NCBI GenBank assembly: GCA_903822005.1
Contig: CAIJNL010000008.1
Location: 34,784-98,783 of the forward strand
DNA: 64,000 nucleotides
Direction: 5' to 3'
Source of the DNA: an uncultured Nitrospiraceae bacterium
GTDB lineage: Bacteria; Nitrospirota; Thermodesulfovibrionia; Thermodesulfovibrionales; Dissulfurispiraceae
The notes under the pieces were generated by a model that worked only from the letters and a program-made list of their open reading frames with translations, was not told where the DNA came from and did no database searches. This document shows positions 52,243 to 60,759 of this stretch, one piece after another. Each line of letters opens with the position of its first letter. The first letter of the stretch is position 1. Made by a program: the position numbers and the translations under genes.

Positions 52243-55164
52243 TCAGGCGTATTCTTTAAGATATTTTCCGGTGAGAGAAGAGGGCATCTCCTTGAGGTCT
52301 TCGGGTGTTCCTTCGAATAGAACGAACCCGCCTTTGTCTCCTCCTTCAGGTCCGAGGTCTATGACCCAGTCCGCCCTTCTTACGACATCAAGATTATGCT
52401 CTATGATCACTACGGTGTTTCCAGAATCGACCAGGCGGCGGATTATCTTCAGCAGCAGCAAAACGTCGTTATGGTGCAAGCCTACAGTTGGCTCATCCAG
52501 TATGTACAGCAGCCCGCGTGAAGAACTATGCAGCAGCTCGGCGCATATCTTCAGCCTCTGGGCCTCGCCTCCGGAGAGTGTGGTTGCCGACTGGCCCAGC
52601 ACCAGATAACCCAGCCCGATGCTCTGCATGACTGCAAGGCGCGAATATATTTCAGGCACAGTATTGAAGAATTCACAGGCCTCATCCACTGTCATGCGCA
52701 GAACGTCATTGATATTCTTGCCCCTGTACGCGACGCGAAGAGCGTCCTCACCGTATCTGCGCCCCTTGCAGTCCTCGCAAGTGACGAAAATGTCCTCGAA
52801 AAAGTACATCTCCATTTTTTGGTAACCTGCTCCGGTGCAGGTTTCGCATCTGCCGCCCGGAACATTAAACGAGAAGAATCCGGGCGAGTACCCGTGCGCC
52901 TTTGCTTCAGGCTGCTGTGAAAAAAGCTTCCTGACAGGTTCGAATATCTTGAGGTAGGTCAGCGGATTGGACCGTGGAGTCCTGCCTATCGCACCCTGAT
53001 CAATGAGGCTGACTCCTTTAATCCGGTCGAGATTTTCGATGCCCGAAAAAGGCAGCGGATGGTCTGCTTCGAACCTGAAATGTCGCGCAACTGCATTGAA
53101 CAGGGTCTCGACAATCAGGCTGCTCTTACCCGACCCTGACACCCCCGACACAACGGTCAGAGAATAAAGAGGAAATTTCACCGAAACGTTTTTCAGATTA
53201 TGGCCCGACGCTCCGACGAGAGTCAGATATTTAACTCCGGACTGGAGAGACTTCTTTATCAATGCAGAGTGGTCAATGACCGCTGAATCTTCACCGCGCA
53301 GATATCTGGCGGTCAGGGTGTCCGCTTTTGCAAATTCGTCTATCGGCCCGTTGAACAGGATGTTCCCGCCAAGATGTCCGCCTCCGGGGCCCAGTTCAAC
53401 TACCCAGTCGCTCGAAGAGATTATTTCCCTGTCATGTTCAACTACTATAATCGTATTGCCGAGAGCGGAGAGGCGGCGCATGATGTCTGCGATCCTTTGC
53501 GTATCGCGGGCATGCATTCCTATCGTAGGTTCATCAAGCACATAGAGTGTGCCGGTCAGGACCGAGGCGAGCTGGTTGGAGAGATTTACCCTCTGGTACT
53601 CACCCCCGGAAAGGGTCTTTGCCTGCCTGTCGAGAGAGAGATAATCGAGGCCGACCTCATGAAGAAAGGAGAGCTTCTGCTCTATCTGGCGAAGGATCTC
53701 TTTCGCTATATCTCTCTGCATGGGGGATAGCTCCACCCTGGCAAGCCAGGCAGCCAGGGCCCCTACAGGTTTTGTAGAGAGTTCAGCTATATCGAGCGAA
53801 TCTATCTTGTAGGCGAGCGCATCTTCGCATAATCTTTTGCCGTTGCATTTTGGGCAGATGACAGGGCTGCGAAACCTGCTAAGCAGCACGCGCACATGCA
53901 GTTTATAGCGCTTGTTTTCGAGTTCCTCAAAGAAGGAGTCTATACCATAAAAGCTGTCTGTGCCCTTGAACACGAGCCCTTTTTCGGCCTGTGTGAGCGT
54001 ATCATAGGGTTTTGTGACATCCAGGCCGGCTTTTTTTGCACCTTTCATAAACTGGCCCTTCCACCAGTGATAGCCCGGTTTCTCCCACAGGTCTATGGCC
54101 CCTTCTGCCAGGGAGAGACGCCGGTCTGTTACGATAAGGTCTTCATCATACGTGAGTATGTTTCCAAACCCCTTGCACTCAGGACAGGCACAGAGCGGAT
54201 GATTGAAAGAGAAGAGGACCGGTGAAGGCTCCGGCACTGATACCAAACATTCGTCGCAGACATTTTTTGAGGAAAACCTGAGCGTCTTCATCGAGACTTC
54301 GACCCCATTATTCTCACTTCCAGGCGTTGTGCCGACGATGATAACGGAAAGGCTCTGTTTTCCTTCGCGCCAGGCTGTTTCGATCGAATCGGAGAGTCTC
54401 GGTTCGTCGCGTATTACGAGCCTGTCCAGGACTACAGAAACAGTTTGAGGAGAAAGGGCTTCAGAATTATGAGTGCAGACTTCTGATTCCGGATTGCCTA
54501 TTTCAGATTTCCTGCTGACAGACGATTTAGTTTTCTTTTTTTTGATTTTTAAATCATCAATCTTAACTCCACAATTATCAGTTTTCGCTGTTGTTGCGGC
54601 AGGCAGTCTCAAATCAGAAATGTCCCTGACCTCATTGTTTACAAGGATGCGATGGTAGCCGCGGCTGACAAGGGATTCCAGGGGCTCGGTCGTCTCGAAA
54701 GCGATGAGGGCCCGCGCATCATTATGATGTTCTAGCAAATCTGCCGCGATCTGGGAGGTGTCCCATCTGCGCACCTCATTGCCGCATTTCGGGCAGAATG
54801 GCACGGCCACCTTGGCGTACAGTATCCGGAAGAGGTCGTAAAGTTCTGTCAGGGTCCCGACAGTCGACCTGGCGCCTTTTACCGGATTCTTCTGCTCAAG
54901 GGCTATGGCGGGCCTGATATTACGGATTGTGTCGACATCAGGACGGTCCAGCTTTTCGAGGAACAGGCGCGCATAGGTGGAGAGGGATTCGATAAACCTC
55001 CATTGGCCTTCGGCGAATATCGTATCAAAGGCAAGGGAAGACTTTCCGGACCCGGAAACGCCTGTCACGGCTATGACTTTATTATGGGGCAGGCGCAGGT
55101 TCAGGTTCTTCAGGTTGTTCTGCCGCAAGCCCTCTATGACCAATTCTCTGTTTGGCATCCTCAT
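52243..55164 (-). CDS. uvrA: UvrA excinuclease ABC subunit A with internal low-complexity insert
   Basis: 973 residues. Two ABC modules: Walker A GVSGSGKSS twice (about 35-43 and 620-630), signature LSGGEYQRV and LSGGEAQRL, Walker B LYVLDEPTIG and LYILDEPTVG. Zinc modules carry CPKCNGKR, CETCTGAG and CEDCKGRR. Residues about 189-240 hold an insert rich in Lys/Ser/Glu (KIDDLKIKKKKTKSSVSRKS...), where relatives have a short linker before VVLDRLVIRDE. It makes the protein about 40 residues longer than usual. The frame is intact, so the gene is probably functional. Confidence 0.94.
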   Translation of the reverse strand: MRMPNRELVIEGLRQNNLKNLNLRLPHNKVIAVTGVSGSGKSSLAFDTIFAEGQWRFIESLSTYARLFLEKLDRPDVDTIRNIRPAIALEQKNPVKGARSTVGTLTELYDLFRILYAKVAVPFCPKCGNEVRRWDTSQIAADLLEHHNDARALIAFETTEPLESLVSRGYHRILVNNEVRDISDLRLPAATTAKTDNCGVKIDDLKIKKKKTKSSVSRKSEIGNPESEVCTHNSEALSPQTVSVVLDRLVIRDEPRLSDSIETAWREGKQSLSVIIVGTTPGSENNGVEVSMKTLRFSSKNVCDECLVSVPEPSPVLFSFNHPLCACPECKGFGNILTYDEDLIVTDRRLSLAEGAIDLWEKPGYHWWKGQFMKGAKKAGLDVTKPYDTLTQAEKGLVFKGTDSFYGIDSFFEELENKRYKLHVRVLLSRFRSPVICPKCNGKRLCEDALAYKIDSLDIAELSTKPVGALAAWLARVELSPMQRDIAKEILRQIEQKLSFLHEVGLDYLSLDRQAKTLSGGEYQRVNLSNQLASVLTGTLYVLDEPTIGMHARDTQRIADIMRRLSALGNTIIVVEHDREIISSSDWVVELGPGGGHLGGNILFNGPIDEFAKADTLTARYLRGEDSAVIDHSALIKKSLQSGVKYLTLVGASGHNLKNVSVKFPLYSLTVVSGVSGSGKSSLIVETLFNAVARHFRFEADHPLPFSGIENLDRIKGVSLIDQGAIGRTPRSNPLTYLKIFEPVRKLFSQQPEAKAHGYSPGFFSFNVPGGRCETCTGAGYQKMEMYFFEDIFVTCEDCKGRRYGEDALRVAYRGKNINDVLRMTVDEACEFFNTVPEIYSRLAVMQSIGLGYLVLGQSATTLSGGEAQRLKICAELLHSSSRGLLYILDEPTVGLHHNDVLLLLKIIRRLVDSGNTVVIIEHNLDVVRRADWVIDLGPEGGDKGGFVLFEGTPEDLKEMPSSLTGKYLKEYA

Positions 55165-55209
55165 ATTTTAACATTTAGCAGATCTTCGAAGCTTTCGCGT
55201 TGTTTGGGT

Positions 55210-55215
55210 TATAAT
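55210..55215 (+). promoter_or_regulatory. -10 element immediately before mqnE
   Basis: A perfect TATAAT at 55210-55215 ends 5 nt before the mqnE ATG and there is no Shine-Dalgarno sequence, predicting a leaderless transcript. The -35 is weak (TTCGAA, 19 nt upstream). Confidence 0.4.
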
Positions 55216-55220
55216 TACAG

Positions 55221-56297
55221 ATGGTCAGAACAGCCGAAGATAGACTCAATTCCGACGGACGCCTCACAAGGGAGAACGCGGTCGGGCTGTTCGGGAGCGA
55301 CGATCTCTTCGGACTCGGCAGGATGGCGGCAGAGCTTGCTGTGCAAAAGAACGGCAACAAGGCTTTTTTTATCGTCAACCGGCACATCAATCCAACTAAT
55401 ATCTGTGTAAACAGGTGCAGATTCTGCGCATTCAGCAAGTCCAGGGGAGAAATAGGCGCCTTTGAACTCTCTTTGGACCAGATACTTGAGCGGCTGGCCG
55501 CCAGTTCGACGACCCCCAGGCAGAGTTTTTCAGAAGTCCACATAGTCGGCGGCCTGCATCCTGACTGGCCTTTTGAATACTACGTCAGGATGATTTCCGC
55601 CATACGCGAGAGCTATCCGGACATCAACATCAAGGCCTTCACCGCTGTCGAGATAGACTATTTTTCGAGGATCAGCGGAAAGGGTATCGATGAGGTGCTT
55701 GCGAAGCTCAGGGATTGCGGACTCCAGATAATGCCTGGCGGCGGCGCCGAGATCTTTGCTGAAGGCATACGAAGCCAGCTCTGTCCCGAAAAAATATCGG
55801 GCGAACGTTGGATAGAAATTCATGAGGCCGCACACAGGGCCGGCATCAAGACCAATGCGACCATGCTTTACGGCCATCTGGAAACAGTCGAAGACAGGGT
55901 CGACCATCTCTTGAAGCTGCGCGACCTGCAGGACAAAACAGGGGGCTTCCAGGCATTCATCCCGCTCGCATATCACCCGAAGAACACCGATATCGGCGGG
56001 TCGTATTCATCGGGCATTGACGACCTGAAGACCATAGCCGTAAGCAGGCTCGTCCTCGATAACTTCGACCATATAAAATCATACTGGATCATGCTTGGAG
56101 AGAAGGTGTCGCAGGTTGCGCTTCTGTTCGGCTCTGACGACATCGACGGCACTATTATCGAAGAGAAGATCACCCGCTCAGCCGGCGGTCTCACCAGCGG
56201 GGCGATGACCAGAGACGATCTGATCCATCTGATAAGGAAAGCAGGGAAAGCACCTGTCGAAAGAGATGGCTTGTATAAAGAGCTTTGGCGAGGGTAG
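55221..56297 (+). CDS. mqnE: Aminofutalosine synthase (radical SAM)
   Basis: 358 residues. Radical SAM motif CVNRCRFCAF (C-x3-C-x2-C); IKAFTAVEIDYF, MPGGGAEIF and FIPLAYHPKNT distinguish MqnE from MqnC. It forms aminofutalosine from a chorismate-derived enolpyruvyl benzoate and SAM, in the futalosine route to menaquinone. Followed by a toxin-antitoxin pair and then mqnC, so the pathway genes are interrupted. Confidence 0.92.
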   Translation: MVRTAEDRLNSDGRLTRENAVGLFGSDDLFGLGRMAAELAVQKNGNKAFFIVNRHINPTNICVNRCRFCAFSKSRGEIGAFELSLDQILERLAASSTTPRQSFSEVHIVGGLHPDWPFEYYVRMISAIRESYPDINIKAFTAVEIDYFSRISGKGIDEVLAKLRDCGLQIMPGGGAEIFAEGIRSQLCPEKISGERWIEIHEAAHRAGIKTNATMLYGHLETVEDRVDHLLKLRDLQDKTGGFQAFIPLAYHPKNTDIGGSYSSGIDDLKTIAVSRLVLDNFDHIKSYWIMLGEKVSQVALLFGSDDIDGTIIEEKITRSAGGLTSGAMTRDDLIHLIRKAGKAPVERDGLYKELWRG

Positions 56298-56309
56298 CGT
56301 TTATCTGCC

Positions 56310-56364
56310 TTGACCTAAGAGGGTGAAATCAGGTTATTATAGGCTGAATTCTGGTCAACCAGAA
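56310..56364 (+). promoter_or_regulatory. Promoter and operator-like repeat of the RelBE-type pair
   Basis: TTGACC (56310-56315) and TATTAT (56335-56340, 19-nt spacing) are followed by a perfect inverted repeat TTCTGGT-CA-ACCAGAA (56349-56364). It lies between the -10 and AAAGGAGG before the antitoxin gene, where an autorepressing antitoxin-toxin complex would bind. Confidence 0.55.
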
Positions 56365-56378
56365 AGGAGGTCAATATC

Positions 56379-56639
56379 ATGAAAACATTGTCGCTTTCCG
56401 AGGCCAAGATGAAGTTGAGCGGCCTGGTGGATGCCGTATATTCAACTGACGAAGAGGTGGTCATAACAAAGAACGGATCACCTGTAGCAGTCCTTGTGAG
56501 TCCCGATGAGTTTGACGGCTGGAAAGAGACTGAGGCTATCCGCTCTGATGCAGCCTTCATGAAGGAAATCAAAAATGGTCTTGATACTCTCAAGGGAGGC
56601 AAGACAAAGCTTTACACGCTTGAGGAGCTATTCAGCTGA
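56379..56639 (+). CDS. Phd/YefM-family antitoxin
   Basis: 86 residues. The N-terminal DNA-binding part (SLSEAKMKLSGLVDAV... VVITKNGSPVAVLVSPDEF) is typical of Phd/YefM antitoxins; the C-terminal half is a flexible toxin-binding helix. Very good AAAGGAGG site. The stop abuts the toxin ATG (TGAATG). It has its own promoter and inverted repeat upstream. Confidence 0.85.
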   Translation: MKTLSLSEAKMKLSGLVDAVYSTDEEVVITKNGSPVAVLVSPDEFDGWKETEAIRSDAAFMKEIKNGLDTLKGGKTKLYTLEELFS

Positions 56640-56933
56640 ATGAGTAAAAGCAGACGCAGGATCAGGCTATCGGATGATGCAGCGTCGCTTGTCCGTTCGC
56701 TGCATCCTGAACTCAAGCGCAAGATGAAAGCGGCATTGCAGGCGATACTTGACAATCAGGATTCAGGCAAGGCCCTGAAGCACGAGCTGTCAGGATTGCA
56801 TAGTTTCAGGACCGGCAGATTCAGGATTATATATAAAAAAGCGGGCGGTGGCACTATAGAGATAGTGGTCATAGGCCCTCGAAGAACGATTTATGAGGAA
56901 ACATTCAGGCTTGTCACTGAAAAGAAAAAATAG
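56640..56933 (+). CDS. RelE/ParE-superfamily toxin
   Basis: 97 residues. LSDDAASLVRSLHPELKRKMKAAL at the start (first 20 typical helices), then LSGLHSFRTGRFRIIYK with the conserved basic residues of RelE (R in FRTGRFRI), and VVIGPRRTIYEE. Most similar in plan to the RelE mRNA-interferase branch. The last 41 nt overlap the mqnC start in another frame. Confidence 0.85.
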   Translation: MSKSRRRIRLSDDAASLVRSLHPELKRKMKAALQAILDNQDSGKALKHELSGLHSFRTGRFRIIYKKAGGGTIEIVVIGPRRTIYEETFRLVTEKKK

Positions 56934-57996
56934 CGGAAGAACCGGCCGGGCAGAGGCGCTCGATTTGTATCTGAGCGCCGATCTTCTCGATCTCGGCGGG
57001 CAGGCAGACCTGGTCAGAAAAGAGCTGCATCCTGAGGGCCAGGTCACATTCGTAGTAGACCGCAACATAAATTACACCAATGTCTGCATAAACCAGTGCC
57101 GGTTCTGCGCTTTTTACAGGGATGCAGGGAGCAGCGAGGCCTACATACTGCCGAATGAAGAACTGTTTCGCAAGATTGACGAGACCCTTGCCCTTGGCGG
57201 CACCCAGATACTTTTGCAGGGCGGGCTGCACCCGGAACTCGGAATAGACTATTACACAGCTCTTCTGGAATCGGTAAAGAAACAGTACGACATCAACATC
57301 CATGGCTTCTCGCCGCCCGAAGTATGCTATCTTGCTGACAAGCACGATCTGACGATCCGCGAGACAATCCTTATGCTCAGGCAGGCAGGGCTTGATTCAA
57401 TCCCTGGAGGCGGGGCAGAGATACTTTCTGACCGGGTTCGCGAGATAGTAAGTCCAAAAAAGATTAAGACTGGCCGATGGCTGAGGGTCATGGAAGAGGC
57501 ACATGGGCTCGGCATGCGCACCACGGCGACAATGATGTTCGGCAGCGTTGAGGAGCCGGAGGACATCATCGAGCACCTTGATGTAATCCGGTCTCTTCAG
57601 GACAGGACCGGTGGATTTACTGCATTCATCCCGTGGTCTTTTCAGCCCGGGAATACGGAGTTAAGCCGCGAGGGCGCGAATGCTGGAGACAAAAAAGCAG
57701 GAATCAGCCAGGCCACGGCAGTAGATTATCTCAGGGTGCTCGCATTGTCGCGCATTTATCTCGATAATATAAATAATATTCAGGCCTCGTGGGTGACCCA
57801 GGGCCTGAAGCTTGCGCAGGTCGCGCTGCGCCTTGGGGCTAACGATTTCGGCTCCACAATGATCGAAGAAAATGTTGTCAGGGCAGCCGGCATTTCATAT
57901 TGCGTTACAAAAGAAGACATAGTTAATGCAATAAAGGCGGCAGGGTTTGAGCCGGCTCAGCGAAATACGTACTATAATATAATAAGAAAGTTTTGA
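56893..57996 (+). CDS. mqnC: Cyclic dehypoxanthinylfutalosine synthase (radical SAM)
   Basis: 367 residues. CINQCRFCAF is the cluster motif; LQGGLHPELGIDYY, IHGFSPPEV and FIPWSFQPGNT mark MqnC. It cyclises dehypoxanthine futalosine on the way to menaquinone. The only start upstream of the conserved region is the ATG at 56893 inside the toxin gene; the first 19 residues (MRKHSGLSLKRKNSGRTGR) look like translated toxin tail. The conserved N-terminal helix begins at about AEALDLYLSADLLDLG. The normal first residues seem to have been replaced when the toxin-antitoxin pair arrived. Confidence 0.92.
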   Translation: MRKHSGLSLKRKNSGRTGRAEALDLYLSADLLDLGGQADLVRKELHPEGQVTFVVDRNINYTNVCINQCRFCAFYRDAGSSEAYILPNEELFRKIDETLALGGTQILLQGGLHPELGIDYYTALLESVKKQYDINIHGFSPPEVCYLADKHDLTIRETILMLRQAGLDSIPGGGAEILSDRVREIVSPKKIKTGRWLRVMEEAHGLGMRTTATMMFGSVEEPEDIIEHLDVIRSLQDRTGGFTAFIPWSFQPGNTELSREGANAGDKKAGISQATAVDYLRVLALSRIYLDNINNIQASWVTQGLKLAQVALRLGANDFGSTMIEENVVRAAGISYCVTKEDIVNAIKAAGFEPAQRNTYYNIIRKF

Positions 57997-58014
57997 GGAG
58001 TTAAGGAGGGTAGT

Positions 58015-58227
58015 ATGAAAGAGATTATTTTTGTGCTTGAAGATGACCCTGATGGCGGATACAGTGCGCGTGCCCTGGGTTTTTCCATATTTGTTCAGGG
58101 CGAAACCATTGAAGAACTTAAGACTAATATTAAGGATGCTCTCAAGTGTCACTTTGAAAAGGATGAAGATATACCAAAGGTAATACGCCTTCACCAGGTT
58201 AAAGAGGACATCTTCTCTTATGCCTAA
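58015..58227 (+). CDS. hicB: HicB-like antitoxin, short form
   Basis: 70 residues. FVLEDDPDGGYSARALGFSI and the following helix match the partial RNase-H-like fold of HicB. The C-terminal DNA-binding domain present in longer HicB proteins is missing. AAGGAGG lies 5 nt before the ATG. It overlaps hicA by 8 nt. Confidence 0.82.
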   Translation: MKEIIFVLEDDPDGGYSARALGFSIFVQGETIEELKTNIKDALKCHFEKDEDIPKVIRLHQVKEDIFSYA

Positions 58228-58474
58228 CATACCCAGGGATCTCCCTGGCATGGACCTCGCAAAGCTTCTGACCAGATTCGGGTATGCTATTACCCGGCAG
58301 ACAGGAAGCCATATCAGGTTGACCAGTTCCATCAAAAGGCTTGAGCATCATATTACAATTCCGAATCATGATCCCCTGAAAATAGGAACACTTAATAAGA
58401 TAATAAACGATATAGCGTCTTATCTTGGAATGGATAAACAAGCCCTTATAAAAGAGCTCTTTGGTAAAGGATGA
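58220..58474 (+). CDS. hicA: HicA-like mRNA interferase toxin
   Basis: 84 residues. The dsRBD-like fold is recognisable: LLTRFGYAITRQTGSHIRL with the catalytic His in GSH, then HITIPNHDPLKIGTLNKIIND. Gene order antitoxin-toxin is reversed compared with the classic hicAB. Second toxin-antitoxin pair within 2.2 kb, on the other side of mqnC. Confidence 0.85.
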   Translation: MPNIPRDLPGMDLAKLLTRFGYAITRQTGSHIRLTSSIKRLEHHITIPNHDPLKIGTLNKIINDIASYLGMDKQALIKELFGKG

Positions 58475-58492
58475 ATATATCAGGAGGCAAAT

Positions 58493-59437
58493 GTGGATTC
58501 TGCAAATGTATATGACGTAATTATTATCGGCGGAGGGCCGGCAGGACTTAGTGCTGCGCTTTACACGTCGCGTGCCAAGCTGAAGACCATTGTGCTCGAC
58601 AGATCAAAGGCTGCCGGGTCGCTTGCCTATGCCAGCCTGATCGAGAATTATCCGGGCCTCGAAAGGTCGATGACCGGCAACGAACTTCTCGACATATTCA
58701 GGAAGCAGGCAGAGAGCTTTGGCGCTGAATACAAAGACGACGTGCAGGTGATAGGGGTTTCGCTTTCGGGTGAACTGAAAGAGGTCTTCACAATGGATGC
58801 CTCGTATAAGGGCAAGACTCTCATAATCGCAACAGGCTCCATGGGCAGGAAGGCTACTATCAAGGGAGAAGAAGATTTCCTTGGCCGAGGCGTGAGCTAT
58901 TGCGCTATTTGCGATGCCGCGTTTTTTAAAGGCAAAACGGTCTGCGTGCTCGGAGACTCAGAAGAGGCCGCAAAAGAGGCAGGGGTACTCGCGCGTTTTG
59001 CCGAGACAGTCTATCTCATTTCACCGTCTGCAAAGCTCAAAGCCGAAGCTGATCACCCCGCGCTCGCAATGGCGAATGTTAAAGTCATGACCAGCAAAGT
59101 GGTTACTGCTATCGAAGGCGCGGACATGGTCGAAAAGATCAGGATGAAGGACAGCTCTGGCGAAAGCGAGCTGGAGCTTAACGGGGTCTTTGTTTATCTT
59201 ATGGGCAGCAAGCCCATCACAGATTTTCTCCAGGGCGCGGTTGAGGTATCGGAAGAGGGCTGCATAATAACGAACAAGTCAATGGAAACAAATGTGCCGG
59301 GTGTGCTCGCAGCAGGTGATGTCATCTGCACCGAGGCCCGGCAGGTGATCCTTGCTGCTGCCAATGGCTGCCTTGCCGCGCTTTCGGCAGAGAAATTTAT
59401 CTTTGGCAGGAAAAAGACAAAGGCGGATTGGCACTAA
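58493..59437 (+). CDS. Thioredoxin-reductase-like flavoprotein lacking NADPH-binding motifs
   Basis: 314 residues, GTG start behind AGGAGG. FAD motif IIGGGPAGLSAALY at residues 11-24 and the C-terminal LAAGDV are intact, and the redox pair CAIC is at 137-140. The NADPH motif GGGxSA is replaced by LGDSEEA (153-159), and the HRRxxxR motif is replaced by ISPSAKLKA (176-184). Such losses are described for ferredoxin- or otherwise non-NADPH-dependent thioredoxin reductases of anaerobes. This enzyme may therefore draw on ferredoxin, which Ech, Nuo and FTR also use here. Substrate and donor are inferred. Confidence 0.8.
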   Translation: MDSANVYDVIIIGGGPAGLSAALYTSRAKLKTIVLDRSKAAGSLAYASLIENYPGLERSMTGNELLDIFRKQAESFGAEYKDDVQVIGVSLSGELKEVFTMDASYKGKTLIIATGSMGRKATIKGEEDFLGRGVSYCAICDAAFFKGKTVCVLGDSEEAAKEAGVLARFAETVYLISPSAKLKAEADHPALAMANVKVMTSKVVTAIEGADMVEKIRMKDSSGESELELNGVFVYLMGSKPITDFLQGAVEVSEEGCIITNKSMETNVPGVLAAGDVICTEARQVILAAANGCLAALSAEKFIFGRKKTKADWH

Positions 59438-59610
59438 TAAAAGACAGAGGAAAGAGTTCCGGCAGGATTTATCAGAATAGGGTGTTGTGGCCTAGTTGCC
59501 TCGCGACCGTCGGTTTATGGGAGAACATCTAATTAAAGTAGCCTGTCCCATTTTTTCCGCACACCTATACATTTATCAACACATTAAATAGAACCGTTCA
59601 CTTTGTTTCT

Positions 59611-60576
59611 TCATTTGTTTCTTTTTATTGTCCGCACTTTGTCCCATGATGCATAAATGGCGGCATTATTACTACCCTTCAGCCGAGTTGGCTTATTATC
59701 GCCAACATATATCTGCGTAACGGATACATGCAAGATGGTATTTTTGTGTGTTGTATTAAAACAGACCAGAAGGCCATCATCCCGATATGTACAATCAGGC
59801 TTATATTGCTCATTAAGCCAGGCTACTGTCTCTTCAATGCGATTAAAATGTAGCTGATCTTCGTTCAAAACGCCGAGCGTCTTTCTTTTGAATGGCAAAA
59901 TATCAAAATCCGGCCTATACAAATACGTCCCATAAAGCGTAGTCATAACAGCAGAACAAGTGACACCATCCCATGTATAATATCGTCTCAATCCTTTACC
60001 TGCCCTTATTAAAACGGTTCTATTGTTTTTAGTAACTTCTATAGTACTGCCAGGAGGCATGACCACTTCAGTTTGCGACGGTACCGGTGGATCTCCATAT
60101 ATCAAATTATCAAAGAATTCATCTCCCATGTTGGTGAAGATAATAGTTATAATTGCAAGAAATAGCAGAATGACACTTGAGATAATTATTGCTTTTATTT
60201 TGACTCTTGCATTTGCCGACATGGGGAAGAATCTATCCGTAAGCGGTGCGGTAATCTTTCTAAATAGTTTCCAGGTAACCAGTAACAACCAGCAGAAAGA
60301 CAACACTATTACGCACCACCAAATAGTCCCCCCAATAGCATATACGCTCAATCGAATTGCCAATCGACCCAAATAAGCATATATGCCGAGACCGTCAACA
60401 ATAAATTTATATACTTCATTAAAAACAATAGACGCCGGAAAATTAATGGCAAATATATAAAATCCGGCCCAGCAGTCACGGTCGGCAAAATAGCACAAAA
60501 TGCCCCGGATTGACTCTAATACATTCAAGACAAAGTTGATTATAAATACTATGTATACTATTTTTTTATATTTCAT
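59611..60576 (-). CDS. Membrane protein of unknown function in the Rhs island
   Basis: 321 residues, with about four hydrophobic segments in the first 155 residues (around 5-22, 40-60, 78-105, 128-150), then a soluble C-terminal part (YYTWDGVTCSAVMTTLYGTY...). No family recognised. It is A+T-rich compared with genes to the left and lies downstream of the Rhs gene in the same orientation, so it may be an immunity or accessory protein. It converges with the flavoprotein gene across 173 nt in which I see nothing else. Confidence 0.55.
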   Translation of the reverse strand: MKYKKIVYIVFIINFVLNVLESIRGILCYFADRDCWAGFYIFAINFPASIVFNEVYKFIVDGLGIYAYLGRLAIRLSVYAIGGTIWWCVIVLSFCWLLLVTWKLFRKITAPLTDRFFPMSANARVKIKAIIISSVILLFLAIITIIFTNMGDEFFDNLIYGDPPVPSQTEVVMPPGSTIEVTKNNRTVLIRAGKGLRRYYTWDGVTCSAVMTTLYGTYLYRPDFDILPFKRKTLGVLNEDQLHFNRIEETVAWLNEQYKPDCTYRDDGLLVCFNTTHKNTILHVSVTQIYVGDNKPTRLKGSNNAAIYASWDKVRTIKRNK

Positions 60577-60618
60577 TTATTATTTACTACTCCATTCTTC
60601 AGGCATCGACCAACTTAG

Positions 60619-60759
60619 TCAATCCTTACACCAAGGACAAACATGTTCAGGCATTTTAGTTTTTTCAGCGCAATATCTTTTATTAAACCCCTCAAACATA
60701 GGATCTTCTTTTAAAGAAAAAGGGGGAAGAGGACAGCTGTCCCGATTTATCTCTACGTA
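60619..60759 (-). pseudogene. In-frame tail after the TGA of the 132-residue gene, cysteine-rich end
   Basis: After the stop of the gene at 60760-61158, the same frame stays open for 46 codons and ends at a TGA at 60621-60619. It includes ...RYCAEKTKMPEHVCPWCKD. Within it an ATG gives a 26-codon ORF. It may be a leftover toxin or immunity tail, or the downstream half of a gene split by a stop mutation. Confidence 0.3.

Noticed and set aside
57973..57978. TATAAT near the mqnC 3' end as a hicBA promoter
   Set aside because: No -35 at a suitable distance was found; hicBA may be read from upstream.
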